From NCBI RefSeq assembly GCF_000767615.3, contig NZ_CP009553.3:3224001-3288000 (forward strand): a stretch of DNA of 64,000 bases, in the 5' to 3' direction. The notes under the pieces are model-generated. The model made no database searches, was not told where the DNA came from, and saw only the letters and a program-made list of their open reading frames with translations. A program made the translations under genes and the position numbers. The stretch is from Pandoraea pnomenusa. GTDB lineage: Bacteria > Pseudomonadota > Gammaproteobacteria > Burkholderiales > Burkholderiaceae. Shown here one piece after another: positions 50,369 through 59,144 of this stretch; positions within the stretch are counted from its first letter, which is position 1, and each line of letters starts with the position of its first letter.

Positions 50369-51187
50369 CTACATCTTCTCGGTCTCGCCGGCTTGCGGTT
50401 GCCACACGAGCAAGCGCCGCTCGGCCACCCCGACCAGTCCGTCGAGCACCAGGGCGAATGCGGTGAGGATCAGCACCCCGGCAATCACGGCATTGATGTC
50501 GAACGTGCCCTCGGCCTGGAGGATGAGGTACCCCACGCCGCGCGCGGAGCCGAGGTATTCACCGACCACCGCGCCGACGAATGCCAGCCCCACCGAATTG
50601 TGAAGACTGGAGAACACCCAGCTCGTGGCGCTCGGCAAGTAGACGCGGCGCAGCAACTGGCGCTGGTTCGCGCCCAGCATGCGGGCGTTGGCCAGCACGA
50701 CCGGACTCACTTCCTTCACGCCCTGGTAGACGTTGAAGAACACGATGAAAAACACCAGCGTGACCCCAAGTGCGACCTTCGACCAGATACCCAGCCCGAA
50801 CCAGACCCCGAAAATCGGGGCGAGAATCACGCGCGGCATCGAATTGGCCGCCTTGATGTACGGATCGAGCAAGGCGCCGGCGCTGGGCGAGAGCGCCAGC
50901 CAGAGCCCGACCGCCAGGCCGGACACGGTGCCGATGATGAAAGCCAGCACCGTTTCGAGCAGCGTCACACCCAGATGCAGGTAGATCTCGCCGCTGGCGA
51001 ACCATTGCCAGATTTGCAGGAGCACTTTCTGCGGTTCGCCAAAGAAGAAAGCCGCCTTGTCGGGGCTGTCGAAGTAGAACGCGGGCAGCAGCGTCGGGCT
51101 GGTGAGCACATACCAGACAAGAAACGCCACCGCCAGCAGCAGCCATTGCCACAAACGCAAATGCCGCATGATCGAACGATTACGCAT
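50369..51187 (-). CDS. ABC transporter permease (nitrate/sulfonate/taurine class)
   Basis: 272-residue inner-membrane permease of the SsuC/TauC/ThiX type. About six hydrophobic helices are visible, with the cytoplasmic EAA loop as LGANQRQLLRRVYLPSATSW (about 175-194) that docks on the ATPase. It is the third gene of an importer with an ATPase (51353-52168) and a periplasmic binding protein (52165-53196). A 165-base gap separates it from the ATPase gene, unusually long for such operons. The substrate is unknown. Confidence 0.92.
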   Translation of the reverse strand: MRNRSIMRHLRLWQWLLLAVAFLVWYVLTSPTLLPAFYFDSPDKAAFFFGEPQKVLLQIWQWFASGEIYLHLGVTLLETVLAFIIGTVSGLAVGLWLALSPSAGALLDPYIKAANSMPRVILAPIFGVWFGLGIWSKVALGVTLVFFIVFFNVYQGVKEVSPVVLANARMLGANQRQLLRRVYLPSATSWVFSSLHNSVGLAFVGAVVGEYLGSARGVGYLILQAEGTFDINAVIAGVLILTAFALVLDGLVGVAERRLLVWQPQAGETEKM

Positions 51188-51352
51188 GACGAACGGATTC
51201 CGGGAAATTCAGACGGACACGCAAACGAGCCGTCAGACAAGCCAATCGAACAGGCCGAAGCCATCCGGGAGATCGAACCAGTCCAGCCAATCGAACCAGC
51301 GCGCCCAGCCGCATGTACTCATCAGAAAGCCCGCGATTTGGCACATGACGAT
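51188..51352. other. Spacer with 9-base periodic sequence inside the ABC operon
   Basis: The 165-base gap between the ABC ATPase and permease genes is largely built of degenerate nonamers, for example GATCGAACC, AGTCCAGCC, AATCGAACC (about 51274-51310). They resemble, more weakly, the arrays at 7345-7425 and 54620-54710. No terminator or gene is visible in it. Confidence 0.5.
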
Positions 51353-52168
51353 TCAGACCGCCTTCAACTGTTGGGCATAGCCCTTGAGCACTTCCTCGCG
51401 CAGCACGTCCCAGATCTGGGCGTGGAGCTCGGTAAAGCGCGGATGGTTCCGGATTTCCGCCACATCGCGCGGACGCGGCAGATCGATCCGGAACTCCCCT
51501 ATCGGATGGGTGCCCGGCCCCGCGGCGAGCACCACGACACGGTCGGACAATGCAATCGCCTCGTCCAGATCGTGCGTGATGAAGAGCACCGCGCGACGTT
51601 TGGCCGCCCACAGCTCGAGCAACTCGTTCTCCATCAGCTGTCGCGTCTGGATATCGAGCGCCGAAAACGGCTCGTCCATCAAAATGATGTCGGGGTCGAG
51701 GATCAGCGTCTGCGCCATGGCAACCCGCTTTCGCATCCCGCCCGAAAGCTGGTGCGGATATCGGTCGCCGAATCCGCCGAGCCCCACCCGCTTGAGCCAT
51801 TCATGGCCGCGCGCCTTCGCCTCGTCGGCCGCCATGCCGCGAAATTCGAGGCCGGCGGTCACGTTGTCGATCGCGTTGCGCCAGGGCATCAGCGCTTCGG
51901 CCTGAAACATGTAGCCGGCGCGCGAATTGATGCCCCGAAGCGGTTCGCCGAACACCTTCACGGCGCCCGACGACGGCATGAGCAACCCCGCCGCGACGTT
52001 GAGCAAGGTCGACTTGCCGCAGCCGGTCGGCCCCACGACGGAGACGAACTCTCCCGGCGCAATATCGAGCGAGGTGTCCGCCACCGCCGTGTAACGCCTG
52101 GCGCGATCGTCGCGTGCGACGAAGGTGCACGTAATGCTGTCGAAACTCAGAGCCGGCGCAGTCATCAT
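51353..52168 (-). CDS. ABC transporter ATP-binding protein (nitrate/sulfonate/taurine class)
   Basis: 271-residue cytoplasmic ATPase. Walker A GPTGCGKST (about 46), Q-loop FQAEALMPWRN, signature LSGGMRKRVAMAQ, Walker B ILMDEPFSALD and the H-loop FITHDLDEAI are intact. Similar to SsuB/TauB. The start overlaps the stop of the binding-protein gene by four bases, so the two are coupled. Works with the permease at 50369-51187. Confidence 0.94.
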   Translation of the reverse strand: MMTAPALSFDSITCTFVARDDRARRYTAVADTSLDIAPGEFVSVVGPTGCGKSTLLNVAAGLLMPSSGAVKVFGEPLRGINSRAGYMFQAEALMPWRNAIDNVTAGLEFRGMAADEAKARGHEWLKRVGLGGFGDRYPHQLSGGMRKRVAMAQTLILDPDIILMDEPFSALDIQTRQLMENELLELWAAKRRAVLFITHDLDEAIALSDRVVVLAAGPGTHPIGEFRIDLPRPRDVAEIRNHPRFTELHAQIWDVLREEVLKGYAQQLKAV

Positions 52169-53196
52169 TTGTACTTGGCGTCGGCCTTCTTGGTGAACTC
52201 GTTCGTGAACGTCTTCGACAGATCGATCGACTTGCCCTTGACGGTTTCGTCGAACGCCTGGAGCGTGCGCAGCGCCGTTGCCGGACCGTCGGCGGGAATC
52301 ATCCCATCGGGCGAGATCGCTTCTTTCACCCGCGCCCAGGCGTCGAGGTAAAGCGCACGATCGCCCAGCAGGTAGGCATCCGGCACCGTCTTGATGATGT
52401 CCGACGGACCGGCCGTCTGCAGCCAGCGCAATGCGCGAACCATGGCATTGGTCAGCGCCTGCGTGGTGTTCGGATTTTTCTGGATGAACGCTTCGTTCGT
52501 GTAAAGACAGCCGGCCGGCATGTTGCCGCCGAACAACGATACCGTTTCCTTGAGCGTGCGCGTGTCGGAGATCACGCGGATTTCCTTGTCGCGCTCGAGC
52601 ATCGTGATGACCGGATCGAGGTTCACGATCGCATCGATATTGCCCGAGCGGATCGCGGCGAGCGCACCGGACGAGGCCCCGACCCCGACGAAGGCCACCT
52701 CATTGGGTTTCACGCCGCCCTTGGCGAGCACGAAGTTCGCCATGATGTTCGTGGACGATCCGGGCGCGGTCACACCGATCTTCTTGCCGCGCAGATCGGC
52801 GATCGACTTGTAGTTCGGCAAGGTCTTGTTGGACACGCCGAAAACGATCTGGGGCGCACGGCCCTGCAGCACGAACGCGCGGATGTACTGATGCTTCGCC
52901 TGCAACAGGATCGTATGTTCGTACGCCCCCGACACCACATCCGCGCTGCCGCCGACCAGCGCCTGCAACGCCTTCGAACCACCGGCGAAGTCCGAGATCT
53001 CGACGTCCAGACCTTCGTCCTTGAAATAGTTCAGACGCTCGGCAATCGTGAGCGGCAAATAGTAGAAGAGGTTCTTTCCGCCGACGGCGATGGCGACCTT
53101 GGTCTTTTCCAGCTTGGCTTGCGCGAAGCCCGGACGAATGCCGGCCCCGATCAGACCGGTCGCGGCCAGTGCCGTAACGAATTGACGTCGTTGCAT
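52165..53196 (-). CDS. ABC transporter substrate-binding protein
   Basis: 343-residue periplasmic receptor of the SsuA/NMT1 family. The N-terminus MQRRQFVTALAATGLIGAG has a twin-arginine-like RRQF and is cleaved near FAQA. The mature protein contains the typical YYLPLTIAERLNYFKDEGLDVEI and GKKIGVTAPGSSTN segments. The start at 53196 is fixed by the signal peptide; the frame extending to 53385 is rejected. It is first in the importer operon, and the ligand (an aromatic or sulfonate acid, or thiamine-like pyrimidine) cannot be named. The neighbouring CoA-transferase may act on the imported acid. Confidence 0.92.
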   Translation of the reverse strand: MQRRQFVTALAATGLIGAGIRPGFAQAKLEKTKVAIAVGGKNLFYYLPLTIAERLNYFKDEGLDVEISDFAGGSKALQALVGGSADVVSGAYEHTILLQAKHQYIRAFVLQGRAPQIVFGVSNKTLPNYKSIADLRGKKIGVTAPGSSTNIMANFVLAKGGVKPNEVAFVGVGASSGALAAIRSGNIDAIVNLDPVITMLERDKEIRVISDTRTLKETVSLFGGNMPAGCLYTNEAFIQKNPNTTQALTNAMVRALRWLQTAGPSDIIKTVPDAYLLGDRALYLDAWARVKEAISPDGMIPADGPATALRTLQAFDETVKGKSIDLSKTFTNEFTKKADAKYK

Positions 53197-53338
53197 GGTT
53201 GTTTGTCTCCTTGGTTGCAGCGATTTTTCTTGGTGTGACGTGCGATGGGTGTGACGTGCTGCAGGGGCATCGCGTAAGGCGGCAAAGCGCGGACGATGCC
53301 GCATCTCGCGCGCCCCGGCGGGCACCAGGCAGTTTGGC

Positions 53339-54712
53339 TCAGATGACCCCGTTCTCGCGCAGCGCCTTGATTTGCTCGGCATCATACCCCAGGCGTGCGA
53401 GCACCTCGTCGGTGTGCGCGCCCAGTTCGGGGCCGAGCCACTGCGTCTGGCCAGGCGTCTCCGACAGCTTTGGCGTGACGTTGGGCAGATCGATCGGCGT
53501 GCCGTCGGGGAACGTGTGACGCTGGATCATCTGGCGCGCGATGAACTGCGGGTCCTTGAACATGTCGGCCACGGTGTAGATCCGGCTCGCGGGCACATCC
53601 GCGCCCTGCAGCACGTCGAGCGCCTCCTCGATCGGTCGCTCGCGCGTCCAGTTGCCGATGGCATCGTCGATTTCCTGCGTGCGTGGCACGCGTCCGTCGT
53701 TGTGTGCCAGGCCGGGGTCTTCCGCCAGATCGGCGCGACCGATGGCGTGCATCAGCCGCTTGAAGATCGGGTCGCTGTTGCCGCCGACGACGATCATGCC
53801 GTCGGCGCAGGGATAGGTATTCGAAGGCACGATGCCCGGCAGCGACGCGCCGGTTCGCTCGCGCACCATGCCCGCCACGCTGTATTCGGGCACCACGCTC
53901 TCCATGAGGTTGAAGACAGCCTCGTAAAGTGCCACGTCCACGACCTGCCCTCGCCCGCCGTTCGCATTCCGATGGTGCAGCGCCATCATCGCGCCGATCA
54001 CGCCGTGCAGCGCCGCGATCGAATCGCCAATCGAAATGCCGATACGCGGTGGCGGCAGATCCGGGTAGCCGGTGATGTGCCGCAATCCCCCCATCGATTC
54101 GGCAATGGCGCCAAAACCCGGGCGGTCGCGGTACGGCCCGGTCTGTCCGTAGCCCGACAGGCGCACCATCACTAGCCCGGGATTGAGCGCGGACAATTGT
54201 TCGTATCCCAGACCGAAGCGCTCGAGCAGGCCCGGCCGGAAATTCTCCACCACGATGTCGGCCTGCGCCGCCAGCTTGCGCACGATCTCCTGGCCTTCCG
54301 ACGATTTGAGGTTGATCGTCACCGACTTCTTGTTGCGTGCCTGCACGGCCCACCATAGCGAAGTACCGCCGGCGTCGGGGTGCAGCTTGCGCCACTTGCG
54401 CAATGGATCGCCGTGCTGCGGATCCTCGATCTTGATGACTTCAGCGCCGAATTCGCCGAGCATGCGCGCCGCGAACGGCCCAGCGATGAGCGTACCGAGC
54501 TCCAGGACCTTGACCCCGGCGAGCGCGCCGCGCGCGGGCAGGCCAGCGGTCGCGGCGGAATTCTGCGACGAAGCGGCCCCGGGAGTACCGGCAGTACCGG
54601 GATTTCCGCCCATACCGGACGGATCGGACGGATCGGACGGATCGGACGTGGCAACCGAATCGGGTGAACGCGACGGTTCAGACGATGTGAACGACGTGGA
54701 CGACTTGGACAA
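53339..54712 (-). CDS. Class III (CaiB/BaiF) CoA-transferase, TTG start
   Basis: 457-residue CoA-transferase that moves CoA between organic acids in the cytoplasm. Family marks are LAGVKVLELGTLIAGPFAARMLGEFGAEVIKIE (about 62, shown by its family position), RNKKSVTINL, NFRPGLLERFGLGY and GYGQTGPYRDRPGF. The frame opens at TTG 54712, supported by AGGAG at 54721-54725, eight bases upstream. The first 60 residues are a Ser/Asp/Pro/Gly tract (SDPSDPSDPSG) coded by nonamer repeats and foreign to the family. It lies 142 bases upstream of the ABC importer on the same strand, suggesting joint catabolism of an imported acid. Confidence 0.88.
   Translation of the reverse strand: MSKSSTSFTSSEPSRSPDSVATSDPSDPSDPSGMGGNPGTAGTPGAASSQNSAATAGLPARGALAGVKVLELGTLIAGPFAARMLGEFGAEVIKIEDPQHGDPLRKWRKLHPDAGGTSLWWAVQARNKKSVTINLKSSEGQEIVRKLAAQADIVVENFRPGLLERFGLGYEQLSALNPGLVMVRLSGYGQTGPYRDRPGFGAIAESMGGLRHITGYPDLPPPRIGISIGDSIAALHGVIGAMMALHHRNANGGRGQVVDVALYEAVFNLMESVVPEYSVAGMVRERTGASLPGIVPSNTYPCADGMIVVGGNSDPIFKRLMHAIGRADLAEDPGLAHNDGRVPRTQEIDDAIGNWTRERPIEEALDVLQGADVPASRIYTVADMFKDPQFIARQMIQRHTFPDGTPIDLPNVTPKLSETPGQTQWLGPELGAHTDEVLARLGYDAEQIKALRENGVI
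54617..54710. repeat. 9-bp tandem array, GATCGGACG unit
   Basis: Three perfect copies of GATCGGACG (about 54624-54650) are followed by about seven diverged nonamers in the same register, within the 5' end of the CoA-transferase gene. On the coding strand they give the Ser-Asp-Pro triplets. The same nonamer occurs in the array at 7345-7425. Confidence 0.75.
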
Positions 54713-54918
54713 CGCGTGGACTCCTGTACCCGTCGACGGCCATTGCCGTCGACTTCGAAACGCGCCCGGTGGGCGGCGCCTGTCACCATGGGTGGCAAAT
54801 GAAGTCCGTATAGTAATTCGACAGTCGGCTATCGGCCAATAACGTAGAACCCGATACCGGAGAGTTCCGATCCGGATCGTCGCGAAGTCCTAAACGTGGC
54901 CTTCACCGGCCGCAGCGA

Positions 54919-55644
54919 TCATGTCTCGAACAGGTGACGCGCGCCTCGCTGCGCCGCAATATAAATCGCTTCGCCCCGATTACGCGCGCCAAGCCGCCGG
55001 TAGAGCGCGGACACGTGGGTCTTTGCGGTGCCCTCCGAGATCACCAGTTGCTGGCAAATGGTTTTGATGGACAAACCGCGCGACAGCAGGGCCAGAATTT
55101 CATACTGCCTTTGCGAGATGCCGAGGAGCGCCGACTCGGCCAGTTGCGTCGCCTTGTCGCCGCCGAGCGGAAACACGGGCAGACGCGACAAGGGCAGCGC
55201 CTCGCCCATGGCTTCCTGCCGCCAGAGCACGAGCAGCGCCGATAGCGCATCTTCCGGCACATAGCGCCCGCCGCAGAACGCCAGGTCGAACACCGACCGC
55301 ACGCGCGCGACGGCGCTCGGCCAGGGCAGAAACGCGGTAACACCGCTCTGCAGCCAGTGAATGATTTCATCGGGAAAACCCGTATCGCCGATCACGATGA
55401 CCGGCACAGGCGGCGCGCATTCGCCGGCCATCGAGCACAAGGTGTCGAGAAGCGGGGTGCGAGCGACCGATTCATCGAGTACGAGTGCACGGCGCGAGGG
55501 CAGTTCGCGCAGCCAGATCCAGTCCTGCGTCGCCACGTCATGAACGTGGCGCAGGACCGGTAGTGTCGCGTTGGCGTCGGTTTGCAATGCGACCTGCAGG
55601 CCGCTCAGCCATCTGGCGGCCTCACCCATGACCAGTACACGCAT
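54919..55644 (-). CDS. LuxR-type regulator with degenerate receiver
   Basis: 241-residue regulator. The C-terminal LuxR helix-turn-helix (about 172-232) is intact: ISQRQYEILALLSRGLSIKT, then ISEGTAKTHVSALYRRL. The N-terminal 120 residues fold like a receiver (VLVMGEAAR, VIVIGDTG, WLQSGVTAFL), but the acidic pair after strand 1 is absent, the conserved Lys is replaced (FLPWP), and only Asp57 in LVLDES sits at the phospho-site. It may thus work without phosphorylation. The start at 55644 follows AGGGGA. It is divergent from the secreted-protein gene at 56078, next to the amyloid operon, so it may regulate them; this is inference. Confidence 0.87.
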   Translation of the reverse strand: MRVLVMGEAARWLSGLQVALQTDANATLPVLRHVHDVATQDWIWLRELPSRRALVLDESVARTPLLDTLCSMAGECAPPVPVIVIGDTGFPDEIIHWLQSGVTAFLPWPSAVARVRSVFDLAFCGGRYVPEDALSALLVLWRQEAMGEALPLSRLPVFPLGGDKATQLAESALLGISQRQYEILALLSRGLSIKTICQQLVISEGTAKTHVSALYRRLGARNRGEAIYIAAQRGARHLFET

Positions 55645-56077
55645 GGTTTCCCCTGTATTTCCGGTCGGCACCCCACGCCGCCGCCCCGATTCTGGTGACA
55701 CCCGCCCGCTCGCCTGCGCTTCATCGCGCGGCTGCGCCCCTTTGTCCGCTCGCCACGTATATCCGGCATCCCCGCGCGTTCCGCGCGTGTCGTGGCCGGC
55801 ACGAAAACCGAAGATATCCTCCAGCGTTCGTCGTGATCTGTCCCTCAGGTGTCACTTCGCTTTTGAAGCAGTTTATGCGTGAAATCCGCACGTCGGCGAG
55901 TCCGCCCTCACGGGATCCCGGCCGTTGTTGCCTCTGCGCGACAATCCGCAATGTGCGTAACCTATTTACTCATTTCACCGAGACTCCGCCATTACTTTTT
56001 TCCCTTCCTTTTCTGCAATAGCGCAATAGAATACAAAAAGCCTGACAGGACAGTCAGCGGAAGCCGGGGGGCACGCC
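55645..56077. other. Divergent regulatory region, 433 bases
   Basis: It separates the LuxR-type regulator (minus) from a small secreted-protein gene (plus). The right half is AT-richer than its surroundings (about 55950-56050) and probably holds the promoter of the plus-strand gene. I found no sigma-54 GG-N10-GC element and no gene. Confidence 0.5.
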
Positions 56078-56503
56078 ATGTTCAAATTTTCCGTCGTCTC
56101 GACGCGCAGCGCCATGTTTTGCATGGCTTGCGCGTGCATTGCCAGCAGCGCCCAGGCCGACGTCACCGGCGCAGGCATCCCGAATATCGCCGTGAGCGAC
56201 GCCTTGCTCGCCACCACCCGCGCCGCGAATCTGCAACAGAGTGTCGTTGCCCATCTCCCGGGCGCCACGCCCACCGCGCTCGCACCGGTCAGCTCGACAC
56301 TCACCACCGCCAACAACGTGCGACTCTGGGATGAAGTCATCCCGCCTGCGCCGTCGCCGAAGCCAACACAGGCATCGAGCGCGCCGCAGGGACAACTGCG
56401 CACCACGGTTGCCATCGCCCAGCCGTCGACGCATCCCATCGCGGCCGGTTTGCTGGCAACGAGCTTCACGCTCAACGCCAGCACGGTGCGCGTGGGGCGT
56501 TGA
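56078..56503 (+). CDS. Small secreted protein related to the first amyloid-operon gene
   Basis: 141-residue exported protein, not recognised as a named family. The signal peptide (about residues 1-27) ends SSAQA. The mature part begins around DVTGAGIPNIAVSDALLATTR and contains NNVRLWDEV at 80-87, a Pro/Ser-rich linker, and a C-terminal beta-like stretch (ATSFTLNASTVRVGR). Two motifs, VSDxxL and LWDE, are shared with the 184-residue protein at 62492-63046 that starts the amyloid operon, so the two are probably paralogues bracketing the locus in opposite orientation. The ribosome-binding site is a GGGGGG run about nine bases upstream. Role inferred: accessory fibre or chaperone component. Confidence 0.8.
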   Translation: MFKFSVVSTRSAMFCMACACIASSAQADVTGAGIPNIAVSDALLATTRAANLQQSVVAHLPGATPTALAPVSSTLTTANNVRLWDEVIPPAPSPKPTQASSAPQGQLRTTVAIAQPSTHPIAAGLLATSFTLNASTVRVGR

Positions 56504-56574
56504 TCACCGGCGCATCACCGAGGCTTTCCCGGCGCATCGCACGCACGCCGCGCCAGGCGCGCTCCGAATTTCAC

Positions 56575-56618
56575 TGACGCGCTGCGCCTCTCCTGCGGGC
56601 GGGATGCGCAGCGCGTCA
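56575..56618. terminator. Long hairpin between convergent genes
   Basis: A perfect 13-bp stem, TGACGCGCTGCGC/GCGCAGCGCGTCA, with an 18-base loop lies between the convergent secreted-protein gene and the F-like pore gene. It has no T tract on either side, so it may be a Rho-aided or mRNA-end structure instead of a classical terminator. Confidence 0.45.
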
Positions 56619-56643
56619 CTTGTCACGGCCTCGCGTCACGCCA

Positions 56644-57975
56644 TCAGAACGTGTACGGGAAACGCACGCCGATCACGTAATTCGGCGCATCCGGCGACAT
56701 GCCGGCGTTCACGTAACCGTTCACCGTCCAGTGCTTGTTGATGGCGTAATTGATGCCGAAGTTGAGCGACGCGGCGTTCGTCGAGCTGCCGGCCACCGTC
56801 GTCCACGGACCGCCCGGCGTGGCGGTCTTCGTCGCACGCGAAATGGCCGTCGAGTACGAGATCGACAGCGCCGTCTTGTCGTTGAGCGCGAGCGCCATGC
56901 CGGCGCCGAGCTGAATGATGTCGCCCAGCTTGACCTTCGCGGGCTGCACCGTACCTTCGATCGTCGAGATGTCGTCGAAGGTGCGCGCCACGTTGTACGT
57001 GTACGCCACGTTCGCGAACAGCACGATCGGATCGTAGGTCCGCAGGAACGACAAGCCGGCCGTGAACGCCCAGATCCCGTTCCCCGTGGGCAGACGCGAC
57101 GGCGTGGTCAGGTTGTTGTTGGACGGGTCGGGCGTGCCGAGCTTGATACCGAACGGCGACGTGCCGGTCGGCGCCGTGACGCGCAACGACGCCACGATGT
57201 CCGGCCAGTTCGCATTCTCCTTGACCAGCTGGTAGTACAGCGACGCGTTCACGTCGCCGATATTCGCCGAGTTCTTGCTGATGTCGCTCACCGACGATGC
57301 CGCGCCGCCCACCCCGCCCGAGATGAAGTCCGAGTTGCGGTACAGGTACGGCACGTCGAACGCCACGCTCATACGGTCGGTGATGCCGTAGCGCGTGTTG
57401 ACGTCGAAGGTCCACACGTTCGCCTTCGTCTGGCCGAGATTGAGCTGGCCGAGGAAGATGGCGTCGAGTGCCAGGAAGCCACTCAGTACGAGTTGACGCC
57501 GATCGTAGTAGCTGTAGCTGATACCGGCGTCGATGGTGAGCTTGCGATCGAACAGCGGCGCGTGCTGCGCCTGCACCACGGCTTCTTCGGCCGGCGTGCG
57601 CTGCGAGTCGGTCTCGCTCTTTTGCATCTGCTGCGTCTCGCCGATGGGCGTGGCCGTCGTGGGGCCCGCGGCCCCGGCCGCGCCACCGCCCGGCGTACCC
57701 GCGGACCCGGCGGCGGAACCGTCGCCGGGCGACACCTGCGCGATCTGCGCGGTGTCCCACGCGGTCAGGCCGCGTCCGCGTTGCGCCATCTCGATGTCGG
57801 TAAGGCGCTGTTTCAGAGAAGAAATTTCCCGCTGCTGCCGGTCGACCATGTCCATCAACATCTGGAGACGGTCATCCGGCGATGGGTTCGTATGCTCCTG
57901 AGCCTGGGCCGATAGCGTGAAAAGCAGTACCCCCAACGGAATAGCGGCAACGGGAAAAAAGCGGTGAGTGTTCAT
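56644..57975 (-). CDS. FapF-like outer-membrane pore of the amyloid system
   Basis: 443-residue outer-membrane protein. The signal peptide ends SAQAQ (about 26). A heptad region (34-65, RLQMLMDMVDRQQREISSLK) predicts a trimeric coiled coil, as in FapF. A Gly/Ala-rich linker (about 84-115) and a short helix follow, then a beta-barrel (about 140-443) with alternating aromatic strands ending YVIGVRFPYTF, the terminal-Phe signal for BAM insertion. In Pseudomonas, FapF exports the fibre subunits through a plugged barrel. The start at 57975 follows a GGGGGGG run. An intrinsic terminator ends 14 bases upstream. The frame extending to 58152 is rejected because MNTHRFF begins a good signal peptide. 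Confidence 0.85.
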   Translation of the reverse strand: MNTHRFFPVAAIPLGVLLFTLSAQAQEHTNPSPDDRLQMLMDMVDRQQREISSLKQRLTDIEMAQRGRGLTAWDTAQIAQVSPGDGSAAGSAGTPGGGAAGAAGPTTATPIGETQQMQKSETDSQRTPAEEAVVQAQHAPLFDRKLTIDAGISYSYYDRRQLVLSGFLALDAIFLGQLNLGQTKANVWTFDVNTRYGITDRMSVAFDVPYLYRNSDFISGGVGGAASSVSDISKNSANIGDVNASLYYQLVKENANWPDIVASLRVTAPTGTSPFGIKLGTPDPSNNNLTTPSRLPTGNGIWAFTAGLSFLRTYDPIVLFANVAYTYNVARTFDDISTIEGTVQPAKVKLGDIIQLGAGMALALNDKTALSISYSTAISRATKTATPGGPWTTVAGSSTNAASLNFGINYAINKHWTVNGYVNAGMSPDAPNYVIGVRFPYTF

Positions 57976-57989
57976 GGTCCCCCCCGGGT

Positions 57990-58011
57990 AAAAAAGCGGA
58001 CGGGCGTCCGC
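57990..58011 (-). terminator. Intrinsic terminator in the leader of the pore gene
   Basis: On the minus strand GCGGAC-GCCC-GTCCGC is followed by TTTTTT, then directly by the G-rich ribosome-binding site of the F-like gene. It lies at the downstream end of a 395-base gap after the E-like gene. The rest of that gap (58012-58370) shows no gene and no second promoter I can defend. Confidence 0.8.
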
Positions 58012-58370
58012 GCGCAATCCAACCAACACGTGATGCCGAAAAACGGTTGTCCTAGCTGCTCGACTGCGGGGTGATGCGTGCGAAACCCACCGCGACACCT
58101 GCTGCGCGCACTGCCCGGGCTCTGCCGACATCACCTTCTTGTTACGCCCCACTTCTTGTTGTCATCGCGTCCGGTGTCGCCCCGTCGCTTCACTGCGTTC
58201 GACGACCGCACCGGCCACTGCTGCCGGCGTCGCGTGGTGCATGCACCACCTCGCGACGCCGTTACGACACCTGCGCTTTGCCTGCACCGCCACCTGCATC
58301 GGCGTCTGGGCGAACCGCATCGACACGGCTCGCCACATCGGTCACCGAATCGGTCACCCCAGCGATCGCT

Positions 58371-59132
58371 TCACCGGCGAATGGCCGCCATGTTGGCAAG
58401 CGCACTCTGCACGCCTGCCTGACGCAGCCCGCCCGATGTGATCGGACTCGACTGGAGGTTCAACTGCAACGTATTCATGACCTGCTGTGCGTTGCCCGCC
58501 ACCTGCACGACCTGCATGATCTGGTTCATGGCCGCACCGGCGCCGCCGCCGATGCTCTGCCCGAGATTGCCGTTGGGCGTATTGAGCGTGACCTGCATGC
58601 CCGCCGACGTAATGGCGACGCTCGCACTCAGGTTGCCCACCGTGGTCTGCGAATGGTTGGCGCCCTGCCCGCTCACCGGTATGAGCGAGGCAATCGACAC
58701 GCCCGGGGCGTACTGGATGATGGCTTTGTTCAATGCGTTGTTCGCGTCGCCGGCCACCTGCGTAATCTGGGCGACGCCGTTGATGAGCACGCTCGCACCG
58801 CCGGAGACAACCTGCGTGACGGGCGTCGTTGCGTTCGCCACGCCCGGCAGGATGCCGGTCGCGGCGCCGGTTTGGACCTGGTAGCCGCCGGCGCCCTGAT
58901 TCACGCCGAGCACGCCGGTGGCCATCAGGCTCGCACCGGTCGGCATCTGCCATTGCGACTGCATGACGAGCTGAAAGCCCGTGATCATGTTCTGTTGAGC
59001 GTATTTGCCGGTCGCGTGCGAGAGCACCTCATCGCTCACGGGCGTCCAGCTCTCGGGCACCACGCTCGACGCGAATGCCGGCACGGCGCTCGCGAACAGC
59101 GGGATGGCCAGCATCGGGACATATCGATTCAT
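58371..59132 (-). CDS. FapE-like secreted repeat protein
   Basis: 253-residue exported protein in the position of fapE (after the peptidase, before the pore). The signal peptide ends PAFAS (about 22). Near the mature N-terminus, VSDEVLSHATGK (32-43) resembles the leader-like motif in the first operon protein. Three Gln/Asn-Ala-Gly segments follow: TGVLGVNQGAG, NGVAQITQVAGDANNALN and NQIMQVVQVAGNAQQVMN, weak versions of the B/C repeats. The spacing to the peptidase gene is 12 bases. Role inferred: minor fibre component, as suggested for FapE; direct homology to FapE was not tested. Confidence 0.75.
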   Translation of the reverse strand: MNRYVPMLAIPLFASAVPAFASSVVPESWTPVSDEVLSHATGKYAQQNMITGFQLVMQSQWQMPTGASLMATGVLGVNQGAGGYQVQTGAATGILPGVANATTPVTQVVSGGASVLINGVAQITQVAGDANNALNKAIIQYAPGVSIASLIPVSGQGANHSQTTVGNLSASVAITSAGMQVTLNTPNGNLGQSIGGGAGAAMNQIMQVVQVAGNAQQVMNTLQLNLQSSPITSGGLRQAGVQSALANMAAIRR

Positions 59133-59144
59133 GATGGTCTGGTC

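Noticed and set aside
49316..52351. 1011-codon plus-strand open frame
   Set aside because: It runs antisense to surE, pcm and the ABC genes, is extremely rich in Arg/His/Asp/Gln, has no recognisable domain, and reflects codon bias of the real minus-strand genes.
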